Notes: generated by a model not told the origin, from the sequence alone. Positions 31,436 through 45,398 are shown, numbered from the stretch's first letter. The stretch is 64,000 nt of DNA from Candidatus Mycoplasma haematobovis (GCF_001645765.1 NZ_LWUJ01000011.1:1-64000); one strand, 5' to 3'. A program made the numbers and translations.

Positions 31436-34190
31436 TTCTCTTTAATACTTGTATTTTTGTAACTTTGAAGAACTCTTTATGTTTCTCTATAGTAACTAGT
31501 ACAGCATGCCTATTAACTAATGCCTCTTTTAATTCCTCAACATTTTCGCCATAATATACAACAACCGAAGACATATAGAATCGTTCTGAAAAGCGCATTT
31601 TTAAATATGGTATTTCATTATGGGTTTTTTGGCTACGTAAATAAGAAATAAAGGATAAATATCTACAGGTCCCTGATTCTTGCTCATTTAACCTCAAAAT
31701 TGAATATATTTTTTTATTCTTTTCAAAAAACTTAGGATTTATGTAATACTTATCTAAATCAACTCCTATGTAATCTACTAAATACTTTTTGTATTGTTCT
31801 TGTATTTCTTTAGTAATCTTTACATCCTTTAGATTTAGTTCAAATAAAGCTTTATTAGTATTTACATCAACATAAAGCAGAGAAGAATAAATATCTTCTA
31901 AATTGCATTCTCAATAGTGAGGGTGTTCATCATTTTCAAAAAAATTTGACCTTATTAAGACTAGTAAATCATCTTTGGAGATCTTTAAAGAGACTAAATA
32001 TTTAAGAGCTTCAAGCGTGCTAGAGAAAGAGTTTTTTTTATATCTTTCTCTAAAGGCAAGAGAGAGTCTAGTAATTTTAGAAATGGGGAAAAAGAAAGAA
32101 TTATTGTGGCATACAAAAGAATCCATTTCTGAATAGCGCATTTTGGGGTAAGAAAAAGAGAAGCCTGCTTCTTCTATTTCTGAAAAGTGTTCTGGAGAGT
32201 CTGAAAAAGAGAGTAATTCAGTATAGAAAAAAGAAGGATAATAAGTCTTTAATCAGAGCAATCTATAAGAAATAATGGCATAAGCCAAAGCATGAGACTT
32301 ATTAAAACCATATTTAGCAAATCTAGAAATATACTCCCAAGTCTTCTTTAAATCCTCTTTTGAATATTTAGCATTAGGAGACAAAAATATCTCTCTACAT
32401 TTCTGTATCGACTCAGCTGAAGTTAGTTCTCTTCTGAATGAATCTGCATAACCAAAAGAAGAATTAGTGACTAAACTAATAATTTTCATAACTTGTTCTT
32501 GATAAACAATTAGGCCATAAGTTTCATTTAAAAAAGAGTCAAATACTGGGGGTAGTAAAGATGGATTATTAATAGAGAATTTTCTTGCTAATAGAGGTGC
32601 TATTTGATCAGAAGCTCCTGGTCTATTTAAAGCCGAAAGTAAAGCTAAATCTAATAAAGAATTGGGCTTAAATTTTCTAATTAAACCTTTAATTTTGTAA
32701 CTATCAAATTGGAAAATAAAGGCATTTCGGCCTTTAATTAATGTCTCATAAACTTTTGCATCATTTTCATCTATATTCTCTCAATCTATTTTGATATTTA
32801 AAGAGTTTTCAACATTTTTTTTAACTGTATCTAATACACTTAAGTAATGAAGAGCAAGAAAGTCAAATTTAATTAAATTAAAGTACTTTAAATTTTGAGC
32901 TTCTCATTGAGTTAAATTAAATTCTTTAGGAATTAAAGGTATTATGGAACATAAAGGTTTGGAAGAAATAATAACTCCTGCTGCATGTATGGAAGTGTTC
33001 TTAGGAAAGTCTATTATTCTTTGCAAAAAGCCTCTGGCTTTTGTAGGTAGTTTATTTTCTGTTAAATAGTCTGCTTCTTCTCCAACAATTCCAAAAGCTT
33101 TACCTATTTCTCTTAGAGAATTTTTGCCCTTGAAAGTAGAGAAAGTTATTATTAAAGAAAGGTGATCAGGACCATATTTATCTCTTAAATATTCAAGCAA
33201 TAGCTCTCTCTTATTATTAGATACATCAATATCTATATCAGGATCGGCTTCTCTTTCTGGATTTAAAAAACGTTCAAAATAAAGGCCATACTTTAAAGGA
33301 TCTACTTCTGTAATACCTAATAAGAAGGCTAATAAAGAGCCGCATACTGAGCCCCTACCAGGTCCCACACATATATCATTATTTTTAGCTCAATTAACTG
33401 CATCTTGAACTATTAAGAAATAGGCATCAAATCCTTTCTGAATAACTATCTTAAGTTCATTTTCAAGCCTCTCTAAATACTCTTTATTCTTATCTTTTCC
33501 GTAAGCTTTAAGTCCTTGCCTCGAAAGCTTCTCTAAATCTTTAGCTGAATCACTAAAGAAATCAAGCTTATTACTAGTATCAAAAATATCATAGCTTTTA
33601 CAAAGACTTAATATTTTGTAGATATTCTTAATTTGAATAGAGTCTTGTGATAATTCACAAGACTTATTTAAATAATCTTCTTTAAAGTGTTGATTAAGCT
33701 CTATCTCTTCTGATAATAATGTTTGGTTATCTATAGCTCGTAATAAACAAAAGAATTCATAGTCTTCTGCATTCAAGAACTTATTCTCTCTTAAATAAAC
33801 TCCATTCTCTTCTTCGCTATTAGCAATAAAGAAGTTCTCATGATCAGAAAAGTATTTCTCTCCATCTATATGCACAATTATTAAATTCTCTAGCTTACTA
33901 GGATCAAAATCATAAGTAGCTATATGAAGTAAATTCTGATATCCTTGCTTATTGCGAGCTATTAATAGTAGTAAAGAATTTTGATAATTGAGTTCAAGTG
34001 CAAAAATAGGTGTTAATCTGGCTTCTTTACACTTTTTGTAGAAAGAAATTCAGACATGTGTATTTCTGAAATCAGAAATAACTGCATATTTATGCTTATT
34101 ATTAAGTGCATAATCTATTATGTCTTCTACTCTTAAAGTTGATTTAAGAAAAGTGAAATGAGAACGCGCAAAGAGATGAGGATAAAGCAA
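31428..34190 (-). CDS. dnaE: DNA polymerase III alpha subunit, DnaE type (short)
   Basis: The protein is 920 residues, shorter than E. coli DnaE but like the mollicute DnaE. The N-terminal PHP region (HLFARSHFTFLKSTLRVEDII) has lost most metal ligands. The palm has GPGRGSVCGSLLAFLLGIT and the catalytic Asp motif EADPDIDIDVSN. FAKYGFNKSHALAYAIISY and the HhH/OB regions follow. TGA(Trp) codons break it into five segments. The start TTG (34188-34190) is the only usable one before the upstream stop and lies one base past the lysS TAA. Confidence 0.93.
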
Positions 34191-34191
34191 T

Positions 34192-35622
34192 TTATTTTTT
34201 TAAGTGTGGAAAGAATATTACATCTTTAATGGAATTTTTTTGAGTAAATAACATTACTAATCTATCTATTCCTATACCTATTCCACCTGTAGGGGGCAAG
34301 CCATATTTCATAGCATTTATATAATCGTAATCTACCTCTTCTCGTTGCTGTTTAAATCTCTCTAATTGGTCATCAGGATCATTTAATTCTGCAAAACCAT
34401 TAGCAAATTCTTTACCTCCAATATAGAGCTCATATCTAAGAGTAAATTCTTGATTATTTGGGTCAGATTTAGCTAAAGGAGAAACATCTTTATGAAAATA
34501 AGTAACAAATGTTGGTTGAATTAAGTCTTTCTCTATATATTTTTCGAATAATTTATGAATAATATTTCCAACACTCTTTTCATCTTCTTTAAGTTCTAGC
34601 AAGTGTTCTTGTTCTAGCTTTAGTGCTTTTTCAAGAGAACAAGAACTTTTATAAAAGTCCTCATCCAATTTTTCACTCAAAAGTTCACTAATTCTTACTC
34701 TCTTAAAGGGCTTAGTAAGATCAATGTCTTCATATCCATTTCAATTTAAATTAGTACACTTTAATTCTTTAGCTACTTCTTGAAATATTTGTTCTGTTAA
34801 ATTCATTACCTCTTCTAGTCCATGATTAACTGTGTAAATTTCTAAAGAAGTAAATTCTGGATTATGTGTACTATCTATGCCTTCATTTCTGAATACTTTA
34901 CCTATTTCAAATACTTTTGGAAAACCAGCAATTATTAATTTTTTAAGAGGTAATTCAGGAGCTATTCTTAAGAAAAAATCAGACTTCAATGATTCATAAT
35001 AAGTCTTAAAGGGTTCTGCTGTAGCTCCTCCATATATGCTTTGAAGTATAGGGGTTTCAACTTCCATATAGGAATTTTGATGCAAAAAAGATCTAATATG
35101 TCAAATAATGCGAGATCTAAGTTGAAAAGTATTAAATACTTCTTTATCTACTAAACAATGCGTAACTCTATTTCTTAACTGTAATTCTTTATCCTTAATT
35201 CCATAATATTGATCAGGAAAAGGATTTAAAGATTTAGTAATTAGCTTTACTTTTTCTGCTCTCAGAGTAAGTACTTGTAGTTTGGTTTTAAATAATCTTC
35301 CTCGTGCAAAAATAAAATCCCCAACATCTACATATTTTTCAAAATAAGCATAGCTATTAGAGTCTTTTGGAAAATACATTTGAAAATCATTTCACTCTTC
35401 TCTAATAGTGCAAAATGGTAAACGTATAGATATTACTCTTCCTACTACTTTAGTATCTTCTGTATTCTTCTCTAATCACTCTCTACTCTCTTTTCCATAA
35501 GACTTAATTAATAGTCCTAAATGTTCAGTATTCGATACTTTCTCTAAACTATATGGGCTTTCTTGCTCTTCTTTTCTTAATTTCTCTAACTTCTTTCTCC
35601 TCTCTCTTTCTTGCTCTTCCAT
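34192..35622 (-). CDS. lysS: Lysyl-tRNA synthetase, class II
   Basis: The protein is 476 residues. It has an N-terminal charged extension, an OB-fold (VVGRVISIRLPF...), motif 1, motif 2 with GKVFRNEGIDSTHNPEFTSLE and motif 3 with GIGIGIDRLVMLF. TGA(Trp) joins segments. It sits between ybaB (stop 35624-35626) and dnaE. tRNA-Lys(UUU) is elsewhere in the window. Confidence 0.96.
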
Positions 35623-35623
35623 T

Positions 35624-35926
35624 CTAGAAAGCAGCTTTTTTAGGTACTAATTCAGTTTCAATTTGTTTAACTTTTGCATTAATTTTTTGAATTAAATCAT
35701 TAGTAGCTGTAATTATTAAATCTTCAAGAGTTTCTTTATCTGCTAATGCATTTTCATTTAAAGTGCAAGAAGTAATTTCATATCTTCCATTAGCCGCCAT
35801 CTCTATTAATCCTCCACCTATTGATACAGAAAATGTTTCTTTTTCCAATTCTGACATTTTCTTATCAAATAATTCTTTACTCTTCCTAGCATCAGCCAGA
35901 AGCTTCTGCAACATCCTTTGATCCAT
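35624..35926 (-). CDS. YbaB/EbfC family nucleoid-associated protein
   Basis: The protein is 100 residues, the family length. The central motif SIGGGLIEMAANGRYEITSC matches the YbaB core (v.v.s.gGlv.v..nG...v..), flanked by two helices. It is directly downstream of dnaX, the order seen in very many bacteria, which strongly supports the call. Confidence 0.92.
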   Translation of the reverse strand: MDQRMLQKLLADARKSKELFDKKMSELEKETFSVSIGGGLIEMAANGRYEITSCTLNENALADKETLEDLIITATNDLIQKINAKVKQIETELVPKKAAF

Positions 35927-35927
35927 A

Positions 35928-37520
35928 TTAATTGCTTTCCAAAATCTCCATTAATTCCCTAAATATTTTACTTTTTCTACTAGAATCAAATACTACATCC
36001 TCAGCCAACTCGGCATTTGTTTTTGTTCTAGCCAACTCAAGATATTTATTGAAATCTGACTCATTTAAAGCTATTCATAAATATTCTTTAAAAAAAGAAG
36101 TATCTAAAAATTGTTTTATTTCGGGCTCTTCTGCTAATTCATTGAATTTAATAACGTCAAGGTCCTCACTAAACACTACTATTATAGTTCTTTGGGAACT
36201 TAATAACTTTCACCTCTGACTTATTTTTTTAAATAAATCTAAAAGTCGTTCATCAATCTTATCTGATTCTAATAATTTTTGATAGATCATATAGTTTTCT
36301 TGACTTATTGATTTACTTGAAGATTTAAAGCCAAAAAGTATCTTTTTTTCTAAATCTGTAACTAGCTTAACTTTAGATGGGGCAGTAAATTCAATTTGAA
36401 ATGTTTTCTCTTTAGGAAATTCTTTCTTTACTTCAATAGTAGCCTCAACTTTATTATGTTCCATGAGCTTAAATAAAGTAAATTGAGCTCACTCATATTT
36501 GTTATGAGATAATAAATATCTAGATAGTCTCTCTTCCATAACTCCTAAATACTCTAAAAAAGGACCATTTAATAATCCTTCAATTTCAGAAATATCTAAA
36601 CGTTTCATAAGCTGTTCATTATTAGTTTTTTTGTAAGTAAAGAGATCAATAAATACTGTAAATAAGTCAGAATAATAGTTAAAAAAATTCTTATTAGCTT
36701 GATTAAATTCCTCTAAAAATTTGAGAGCTTCTTCAACTTTATTAGTAATTACTAACTCTACAAATCTAAGTAATTCTTTTTTACTTGCTAAAGAGAATAC
36801 TTTTTCAATATCAGCTAAAGTAATATTCTGAGAAAAACTAAGGAGCGCTTGTTCTAAGAGAGTTAAACACTCTCTTGCAGAACCTCCTGCTAATTGACTT
36901 AATCTCTCTTTAGCATCTTGAGCAAGTTCGCATCCCTCTCCTTCGCATACTCTCTCCATCAAAGTACATAACTCTTCTTGAGATAACCTAGAAAAATTAT
37001 ATTTTTGACATCTAGAAATTATTGTTTCTGGTATCTTATGAATATTAGTGGTAAGAAATAAGAATATTACATTCTCGGGAGGCTCTTCAATTACTTTAAG
37101 TAGTACATCTCAAGAAGCTTTACTTAAATTATGAGCTTCATCAATTATGTAAATTTTTTTTAATAAGTGAAGGGAAGGATATTGGGAATTAAGTACTAGC
37201 TCGCGCATATTGTCCACGCCACTCTTAGAAGCTGCATCAATTTCATAAATATCTGTGGTCTTATTTTCCTCTATTAATTTACAGTTATCACAACCATCAC
37301 ACACATCTCCTTCTTTATTAAAGTTAATACAATTCCAAGCTTTTGCAAATATTCTTGCTGTTGTTGTTTTTCCAGTACCAGCAAATCCATAGAAAATAAA
37401 AGACTGTAATAGCTTATTCTTACTAAAGGTCTGAGTTATTAATTTCTTTATGGTTTCTTGACCTATAATTTCTGATAATTTTTTGGGTCTGTATTTATTG
37501 TATAAATTTATCTCACTCAC
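35928..37520 (-). CDS. dnaX: DNA polymerase III tau subunit
   Basis: The protein is 530 residues. It is the clamp-loader ATPase. The Walker A is FYGFAGTGKTTTAR (about residue 45), followed by the zinc cysteines CDGCDNC, Walker B YIIDEAHNLSK and the SRC-type GGSARECL box. The start is GTG 37518-37520. TGA(Trp) occurs at 37110, 36489 and 36210. The C-terminal tau part is short. I see no frameshift signal for a gamma form. Confidence 0.95.
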
Positions 37521-37521
37521 C

Positions 37522-38316
37522 TTATTCTTCCAAAATTAAAGGGGTTATTGAAATCATTTTTTTATTTATTTCATCATAATTGAGAATTACAGATGAGAGC
37601 TTTGCTGGTCCTTGTTGTACTTCCAATACAAATTTAGTTTCAGGATTGAAAAATTTTTTTATTATTCTTGTTCTTTCTCCCCCTATAACGCCTTGAGAAG
37701 GTCCTGTCATTCCTACATCACAAATAAAAGCTGTATTTAAAGTAGTTACAAAAGCATCATTTGTAGGAACATGGGTATGTGTTCCTAGAATAGCATCTAC
37801 TTTACCATTAAATGCCCACAAGAATGCATACTTTTCACTAGTAGTTTCAGCATGAAAATCTACTATATGTATATCAGGCTTATTAATAGCATAAAGTAAG
37901 CTTTCCATAGCTCTAAAAGGATTAGTTTGAAAGTTCTTAAAATTCACACTACTTCCTAGTAAATTAGTTACTCTTATTCTTAAATTTTTAAACTCAAACT
38001 CTTTAGTACCTTTTCCTAAGTAATAATGTGGAAAGTTACTATTTAAATTAAGAGGCCTAATAATATTTTCATACTTTTCAAAAACTTCTTCTACTTCTTT
38101 TCTAAATCAAGTATGATTTCCCATAGTTATGAAATCAACACCGTTTCTTATGAGATTATTAAAGATTTTAGGAGTTAATCCCTTGCCATGTGCGGCATTC
38201 TCAGCATTAGCAATTACATAGTCTATTGAATGTTCTTGTTTAACTTTATTAAGTAAAGACTCTATTATCCTCCTGCCTGGAGAGCCAAAAACATCCCCTA
38301 TAAATAATATGCGCAC
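37522..38316 (-). CDS. YmdB-family metallophosphoesterase
   Basis: The protein is 264 residues. The start is GTG 38314-38316. Metal-binding residues are visible in LFIGDVFGSPGRRI, ANAENAAHGKGLT, TMGNHTW, VDFHAETTSEK and GTHTHVPTNDA. These match the YmdB group (2',3'-cyclic-nucleotide phosphodiesterase and RNA-turnover factor in Firmicutes). It sits between an RNase R-like fragment gene and dnaX, so a role in RNA metabolism fits. Confidence 0.9.
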
Positions 38317-38320
38317 TCAC

Positions 38321-38836
38321 TTATTTGATTATAGGTTTAGGAAGCACTTCTTTTACTCTTGCATCAATGGTGGAGAATTTATCAAAATGCTTCTTAGTTA
38401 CAGCCAATTCTACAAATCTAACATAATCTCCATGTTTAGCATTATTTAAATTCTTTTTATGAACAAAATGTGAAGATTTTTTACGTTCATTAAAGCTCTT
38501 CTTAACAGTAATGTAGCCATTACCTGTTAAAGGATCTACTTCTAAAAACCCCTCTCCCTCAACATCTTTCTCTTCGTAATCTAAATAATCTATGAAATAT
38601 TTATTAAAGTTGTTTTTTCCTACTAAATAAGCTTTCTTTAAGTCATCTAAAGCAGCCATAAAGTATTTTTGATCTATATAAAACGAGGGATATTTAGGTT
38701 TAATATCTTGAAATACTTTATGCATCAAAATATTTAGGGGCATTGCCCTGCTATCATTCAAGAGAACTTTGAGTATAGAATTCTTAATATCCTTCTTCAA
38801 ATTAGCCGCTTTTTCGGGAGATAATCCTAAATTCAA
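38321..38836 (-). CDS. RNase R N-terminal-type RNA-binding protein without catalytic domain
   Basis: The protein is 171 residues. The first 70 residues look like the winged-helix start of RNase R; then two OB/cold-shock-like stretches follow (EGFLEVDPLTGNGYITV, FVHKKNLNNAKHGDYVRF) and the protein ends at ARVKEVLPKP, where RNase R would continue into the RNB catalytic domain. A TAA at 38321-38323 closes it, and 4 bases later ymdB starts. The start appears to be TTG 38834-38836. It is either a truncated gene that kept a use, or an orphan RNA-binding adaptor. The RNase R link is inferred from layout. Confidence 0.5.
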   Translation of the reverse strand: MNLGLSPEKAANLKKDIKNSILKVLLNDSRAMPLNILMHKVFQDIKPKYPSFYIDQKYFMAALDDLKKAYLVGKNNFNKYFIDYLDYEEKDVEGEGFLEVDPLTGNGYITVKKSFNERKKSSHFVHKKNLNNAKHGDYVRFVELAVTKKHFDKFSTIDARVKEVLPKPIIK

Positions 38837-38914
38837 ACGTTTAAATTTCTCAACTTATTTTTATATAGCAACAACTTAGATTTCAATTAATAACTTCTCC
38901 TATTGATTATATAC

Positions 38915-40748
<1,834 letters not shown>

Positions 40749-40757
40749 ATTTTTTTT

Positions 40758-41687
40758 ATGAAAAGTCCTTCAAAACTGGTCAAAATAAAGAAAAAAGTAT
40801 CTTCAGACTTTAATAATTACTGCTTAATAAAGTACTTAAAATTACTTCAACCAAGCTGAACTAAAGTCTTTGCATACAAAATGATCAGAACTAAGAATGT
40901 AAAGATTAATTCAAAGAGTACTACTATTAATTACAGACTTCAAGAAGGAGATTTAGTAGAGATATTTGGTAGTGAAAAAGTAAAGATTAAAGACCTTAAT
41001 TTAAGTAAGCTTAAAACTCTTAAAGTAATTTACGAAGATGAAAACGCTTTAATTGCTAATAAAGAAGTAAAGATATCAGTACAAAGTGATGAAAAAAGTG
41101 CCTTTAATAATATGAATAATAGATTATTGCAGCACTTAAATTGAGATGCTGGTAGCAATAAATGAAAACCGGTATTCATACATAGATTAGATTACAATAC
41201 TACAGGTTTGTTAATAGCAGCTAAAAATTATCAAAGTTGACAGAACCTTAATAAAGCTCAAAAAGAACAGCAAATAATTAAGAAGTACAAAGCATTAGTA
41301 AATGGAATAGTTAGCTTTAAAGAACGAATTATTAAGCTTTGATTATTAAAACGAGATAAAAAAGTTGAAGTAGTAGCTCCTAATACTAAGGGAGCTAAAG
41401 AAGCAATAACTAAAGTTAAATTAATAAAGCACTATTTTGCACATAACTCAAGTCTATTAGAGTTGGAATTAGTAACTGGTAAGACACATCAAATTAGAGC
41501 GCACTTAGCAAGCCTTAATTATCCAATAAGAGGAGATCAAAAATATGGAGTAGAAAAGAATAAGAAAGACTTTCCTTATCCAGCTCTCTGCGCTTACAAA
41601 TTGAAATTTCTAGAAAGTATAGAGATAGAAACTCTAAAGAATAAAGAGTTTGAAATAAGGGATATTTGATTTGAAAAGCTACTTTAA
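40758..41687 (+). CDS. RluC/RluD-family pseudouridine synthase
   Basis: The protein is 309 residues from ATG 40758-40760 (41 codons before the first ATG seen under the standard code; the TGA at 40857 is Trp). The N-terminal S4 RNA-binding domain includes IRTKNVKINSKSTTINYRLQEGD. The catalytic Asp is in FIHRLDYNTTGLLIAAKN, and LVTGKTHQIRAHLASLNYPI is the closing family motif. The ATG is 9 bases beyond the CIRCE-like element. The stop overlaps the convergent membrane gene by 9 bases. Confidence 0.92.
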
Positions 41688-42350
41688 TTTGCTATCTAAT
41701 CATTCATAAATAACTGAAACTAAATCTTTTTTTTCAGCCACATAAAGCTTTTCATAATGGGCTATAGTAAATTGAGAAGTAATAGGTCTTTTGGCCGCTC
41801 TTTCTTCATTTAAATTAGCTATTTCTGGATCTTCAAATACTTCTGGATCAAAATCTTTTTGATATCTAGAAACACCTCTAAATTTAAGATCAAATTGATG
41901 TATTCATAATTTAACTACAAAATAAGTAATTAAGAATATACCTATTACTGGAAAAATACCAAAACAAGCTATATATTGAAAGTATTTAACACTAGTATGA
42001 TAGGAAATTATGAAAAGAATAAAGCAAGAAATAAAAATAATTGCAAAAGTAATTATTGATATTAAGTAAAAAACAATAAATAATAAGGACTCTTCTGTAA
42101 CTGCCCCAAATCATCAATTAACTAAATTACCACCTAGTATATATTTCTTAAAGATATTTGGATTAATGAAATAGAAAAATTTAGAGTAACTAGTAGTATT
42201 TGAAATAATTATGTACTCTCTAGAACTAGCTATTACTCAAGAAGTAAAGAAAAATATTCAAGTTATAAAAATAATAGTACAAAGTTTTGCACCCCTTTTA
42301 AAAAGTCTGGGAAAGGGATCTTTTTCGGTTCTTGTTCTAAGAAGTCTCAT
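41679..42350 (-). CDS. Membrane protein of unknown function
   Basis: The protein is 223 residues with about three transmembrane helices (one near residue 25, two between 85 and 145). It has many TGA(Trp) codons, a basic N-terminus (MRLLRTRTEKDPFPRLFKRG) and a hydrophilic C-terminal 75 residues. Family not recognised. The ATG at 42348-42350 lies 4 bases past tRNA-His on the same strand, so the two are probably one transcript. The TAG at 41679-41681 is inside the end of the convergent pseudouridine synthase gene. Confidence 0.7.
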
Positions 42351-42354
42351 ATAA

Positions 42355-42431
42355 TGGGGCGATTAGTGGGAGTCGAACCCACGCATACCTGGACCACAAT
42401 CAGGCGTGTTAACCACTTCACCATAATCGCC
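42355..42431 (-). tRNA. tRNA-His (anticodon GUG)
   Basis: A cloverleaf with the His-specific extra G(-1) pairing with C73, acceptor GCGATTA/TAATCGC, anticodon loop with GTG, T arm GTGGG/CCCAC, and encoded CCA. The base pair closing the anticodon loop is A-C. Confidence 0.93.
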
Positions 42432-42468
42432 AGAACGAAAAGCTTTCGCTCAACTATTTATTTTTTAA

Positions 42469-42474
42469 TATAAT
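42469..42474 (+). promoter_or_regulatory. Perfect -10 box (TATAAT) of ldh
   Basis: TATAAT lies 9 bases before the ldh ATG. Initiation 6-9 bases downstream would give a leaderless or nearly leaderless mRNA; no Shine-Dalgarno is present. No clear -35 is seen. A small CGAAA-AGC-TTTCG hairpin (42436-42448) lies just upstream. Confidence 0.6.
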
Positions 42475-42483
42475 ATTTAAATA

Positions 42484-43416
42484 ATGTCAAAAGTTGTACT
42501 AATTGGTGCAGGTGCTGTAGGTACCTCATTTCTATATGCGGCTATTAACCAAGGTTTAGCTAATGAATATGGAATTATTGATGTTTCTGAAAATGGAAGA
42601 GATGGTAATGTATTAGATCTTGAAGACGCAATAGCATCTGTTCCTAGAGAGTATAAGATTTATGCTACTGACTATTCTGAATTAGGTGATGTTGATTACA
42701 TCATGATTGCTGCTGGTAGGCCACAAAAACCAGGGGAAACAAGACTACAAATGGTTCAAGATAATGTTGAAATTATTAAAGGTATTGCTGAAAAAATCAA
42801 ATCTTCAGGTTTCAAAGGAATTACATTTATTTGCGCTAATCCAGTAGATATTCTTACTTATGCTTATTTGAAGGCCACTGGTTTTCCTAAAGCTAAGGTA
42901 ATTGGTTCTGGTACAGTTCTTGATACAGCTAGACTTAAAATTGAAATTGCTAAAGACTTAAATGTGTCTCCTTCAAATGTAAATAATGCTTATGTTATTG
43001 GTGAACATGGTGATTCCTCAGTAACTACATTCTCAACCATTACCATTGGTAATTCTCCTCTATCTGAATGAAAATCTAAATTTACTGCTGAAAATTACGA
43101 AGATAAATTAGAGAAATATGTTGCTAAAAAAGCTTATGAAATAATTAATAAAAAAAGAGCTACTTTCTATGGTATTGGGGCTGGTATGGCGAAAATATTA
43201 AGTACTGTTATGCAAGATAAAAATGAAATTGTAGTATGTGGTGCTTACCTAGAAGGGGAATATGGTTTTAATGATATTGTTATGGGTGTTCCTTGTATTT
43301 TAGGTAAGGAAGGCATTAAGAAAGTAGTAGAAGTTAATATTAATTCTAAAGAAAGAGAAAAATTAGAAAAATCGTACAAAATAATTGCTGATATTAATAA
43401 AGATGCTGTTTCTTAG
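42484..43416 (+). CDS. ldh: L-lactate dehydrogenase
   Basis: The protein is 310 residues. It reduces pyruvate to lactate and regenerates NAD+ for glycolysis. The Rossmann start VVLIGAGAVGTSFLYA, IAAGRPQKPGETR, the Asp/Arg pair around VLDTARLK and the catalytic His in IGEHGDSS are all present. The Gln/Arg-type substrate loop residue (AGRPQKPGETRLQ) favours lactate over malate. A TGA(Trp) lies at 43069-43071. It is single and convergent with nothing. Confidence 0.96.
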
Positions 43417-43587
43417 TTTTCTATTTTAGAAAAAACTTTAGGATTAGCGATTTATTAGGATAAAATTTAAGTAAACGACGTAAATGGGTTTTGGGGCTTG
43501 TTTTGTCAATAAGGTGATGAGTAACAATATAGTTGTTTTTAAGATCGTGTTGGATGTTAGTGTTATTCCATTGTCGTTTATACAATA
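43417..43587. other. Non-coding gap after ldh
   Basis: 171 bases with no convincing open frame. It begins with short T and A runs after the ldh stop that might act in termination, and ends with an AT-rich TATACAAT stretch 2-9 bases before the next ATG that may be that gene's -10. No strong hairpin is seen. Confidence 0.4.
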
Positions 43588-43926
43588 ATGGAAGATATAC
43601 CGGCTTTACCTTCTCTCAGATTTCCTTGAAAGAAGGTCTTTGCCACTATCATTTCAATAGTTTTAGGAGTAACAAGTATAGTAGGAACCACAATAACATT
43701 AACTAAAAATAATGAAATATCTAACATCTCTAGAGACAAAAGAAAACAAAGACTTAATAAAGATATTGCTACATTAAGAAGACAAACACAAATATATACT
43801 CGTACTGCGGAAGGTCAAAGAGCACAATTGAGAGAAGTAGAAGACGTTTTGTTAAGGAACAGAAATAATTTGCAAGCACAGGTAGCAAGAGCACTTAAAG
43901 AAGCAGAAGAAAGAGAAAAAAATTAA
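43588..43926 (+). CDS. Small membrane-anchored coiled-coil protein
   Basis: The protein is 112 residues. One transmembrane helix (about residues 15-37, FATIISIVLGVTSIVGTTIT) is followed by a long, highly charged helix rich in Arg, Gln, Glu and Lys with heptad-like spacing. A TGA(Trp) precedes the helix. Function unknown; it could be a tether or scaffold. The stop is 11 bases from the convergent SecDF-like gene. Confidence 0.65.
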
Positions 43927-43937
43927 ATTTATTTAAC

Positions 43938-45398
43938 TTAATTGTTTATTTCTGAAATAAGCTCTTCATCATAGGGATCATAACTATTAACTTCACTCTC
44001 TTCTCCTTCCAAAATAGTTTCTTTTTTCCATAAGAATTTATCTCTTAAGAAATCCAATTTGTTATTAACCATTAAGAAAAATACTTTAGAGAAGTAATGA
44101 ATAGTAAAGAAAGCTAAAATAAAGTAGAAACTAGTAATAACTAACTCTTCTTTTGAAGAAGCTAAAAAACATACAAAAAAGAGACAAGCAACAACTTTCA
44201 TACAATAGTCAATGCCATATGCAAAAGAATATTTATCTCCCCTATTAAATCACTCTAATTTAAATAAAGTCTCGGAATTAAATCAATAAATATGATAAAT
44301 AATAGCTAAAGCGAAGAAAGAACATAATGCTACAAAAATACTAGAGTAAACAGTAATTCTTAATAGTATTATTAAAGAAGAAATGGTAAATAATGAAATG
44401 AAAGTATTACTTCAAAGAAGTATAGTATTCTTAAATCCAAATCTAATAAAGGTATAGACAGAAGCTAGAGATAAAGAAAAAAGAGCTATTGTAAGTATTT
44501 TTCCTAAACTAATAGCATCATTAAAGCTATTAGTTTCTTGAATAATGTTATCTTTACCATTAAGATTTAGTTTTTGTTTTAAAATTTCAATATTTTCAGA
44601 ACTCTCTATTAAATAACTTTTTGAACCAACTCCACTCCTAAAAAGATCCATAACTTGATGTGCATTCTCTTTTGATAAAGCATTATTTAAATTATGTTTA
44701 CTATCAAGAACAACTAATAAATAGTTCTTCTTAAATAAAGAAAAAGAATTAACTCCTGTAAGGGAGAATATTAGAATGGCTAGTAATATTAAAATTCCTA
44801 AGCCTGAAAAACCATAAATTAAAGCCCTATCACTTAAATAATTCTTAGTCTTATTAAAAATAAAGTCTTCTTTGGGATCAAATTTACGATAAAGACTAGA
44901 GATATATAGGAAATTATCTTTAGTGTACTTTATTGCACAACTTGAAGCACATATAGGAATAAAGATAAAGTAAATTAAGATAGAAATTGAAAGTACTATT
45001 CCATATTCTCTTATGTGTAATGGTGCAAAAAAGGCTACTAAAACAGAAAAAATAAAAAGAGGTAAAGTTACATCAGCAGCAAAAGTTAAATTCTTTTTGA
45101 AAGATAAGAAAATATTATCTTTACTAATAAATTCAACATCAAAGAGCTTCTTTAATAAGTTCAAAAAGTAGAACGACATTATGAGAGCATAGAATACCCC
45201 CGTAATAGTTGCTCCTGCCCCTACTAAAGAAAGTTTAGATCCTAAAGTAAAGAATAAAGCAAATATATTTAATAATCCTAGGGCTATTGCTCCTGAAAAT
45301 ATAAGTCCAGGTACTGAAAAGTACTTATTTAAGAAATAGGAGCTAAGTCCTAAAAAGATTATTACGCATAAAACTGGAAACAGTTTATGCGAATCCAT
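43938..45398 (-). CDS. SecDF-like membrane part (SecD C-terminal helices joined to SecF)
   Basis: The protein is 486 residues in one frame with TGA(Trp) at 44412-44414 and others. The first half follows SecD transmembrane helices 2-6: LSLVGAGATITGVFYALIM at the GIAG helix, then a loop and FKKNLTFAADVTLPLFIFSVLVAFF. The second half starts like SecF (SDRALIYGFSGLGILILL), has a small outside domain, then SLASVYTFIRFGFKNTILLW like the SecF RF helix, and ends with an acidic tail. It overlaps the upstream SecD-like gene by 14 bases. Role inferred: proton-driven completion of SecA/SecYEG export. Confidence 0.6.

Noticed and set aside
31428-34190. dnaE as a string of pseudogene fragments
   Set aside because: All breaks are TGA codons in a single frame; read as Trp they give one full protein.
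42355-42431. tRNA-His lacking the G(-1) residue
   Set aside because: A first alignment suggested this, but with the correct acceptor register the G(-1)-C73 pair is encoded.
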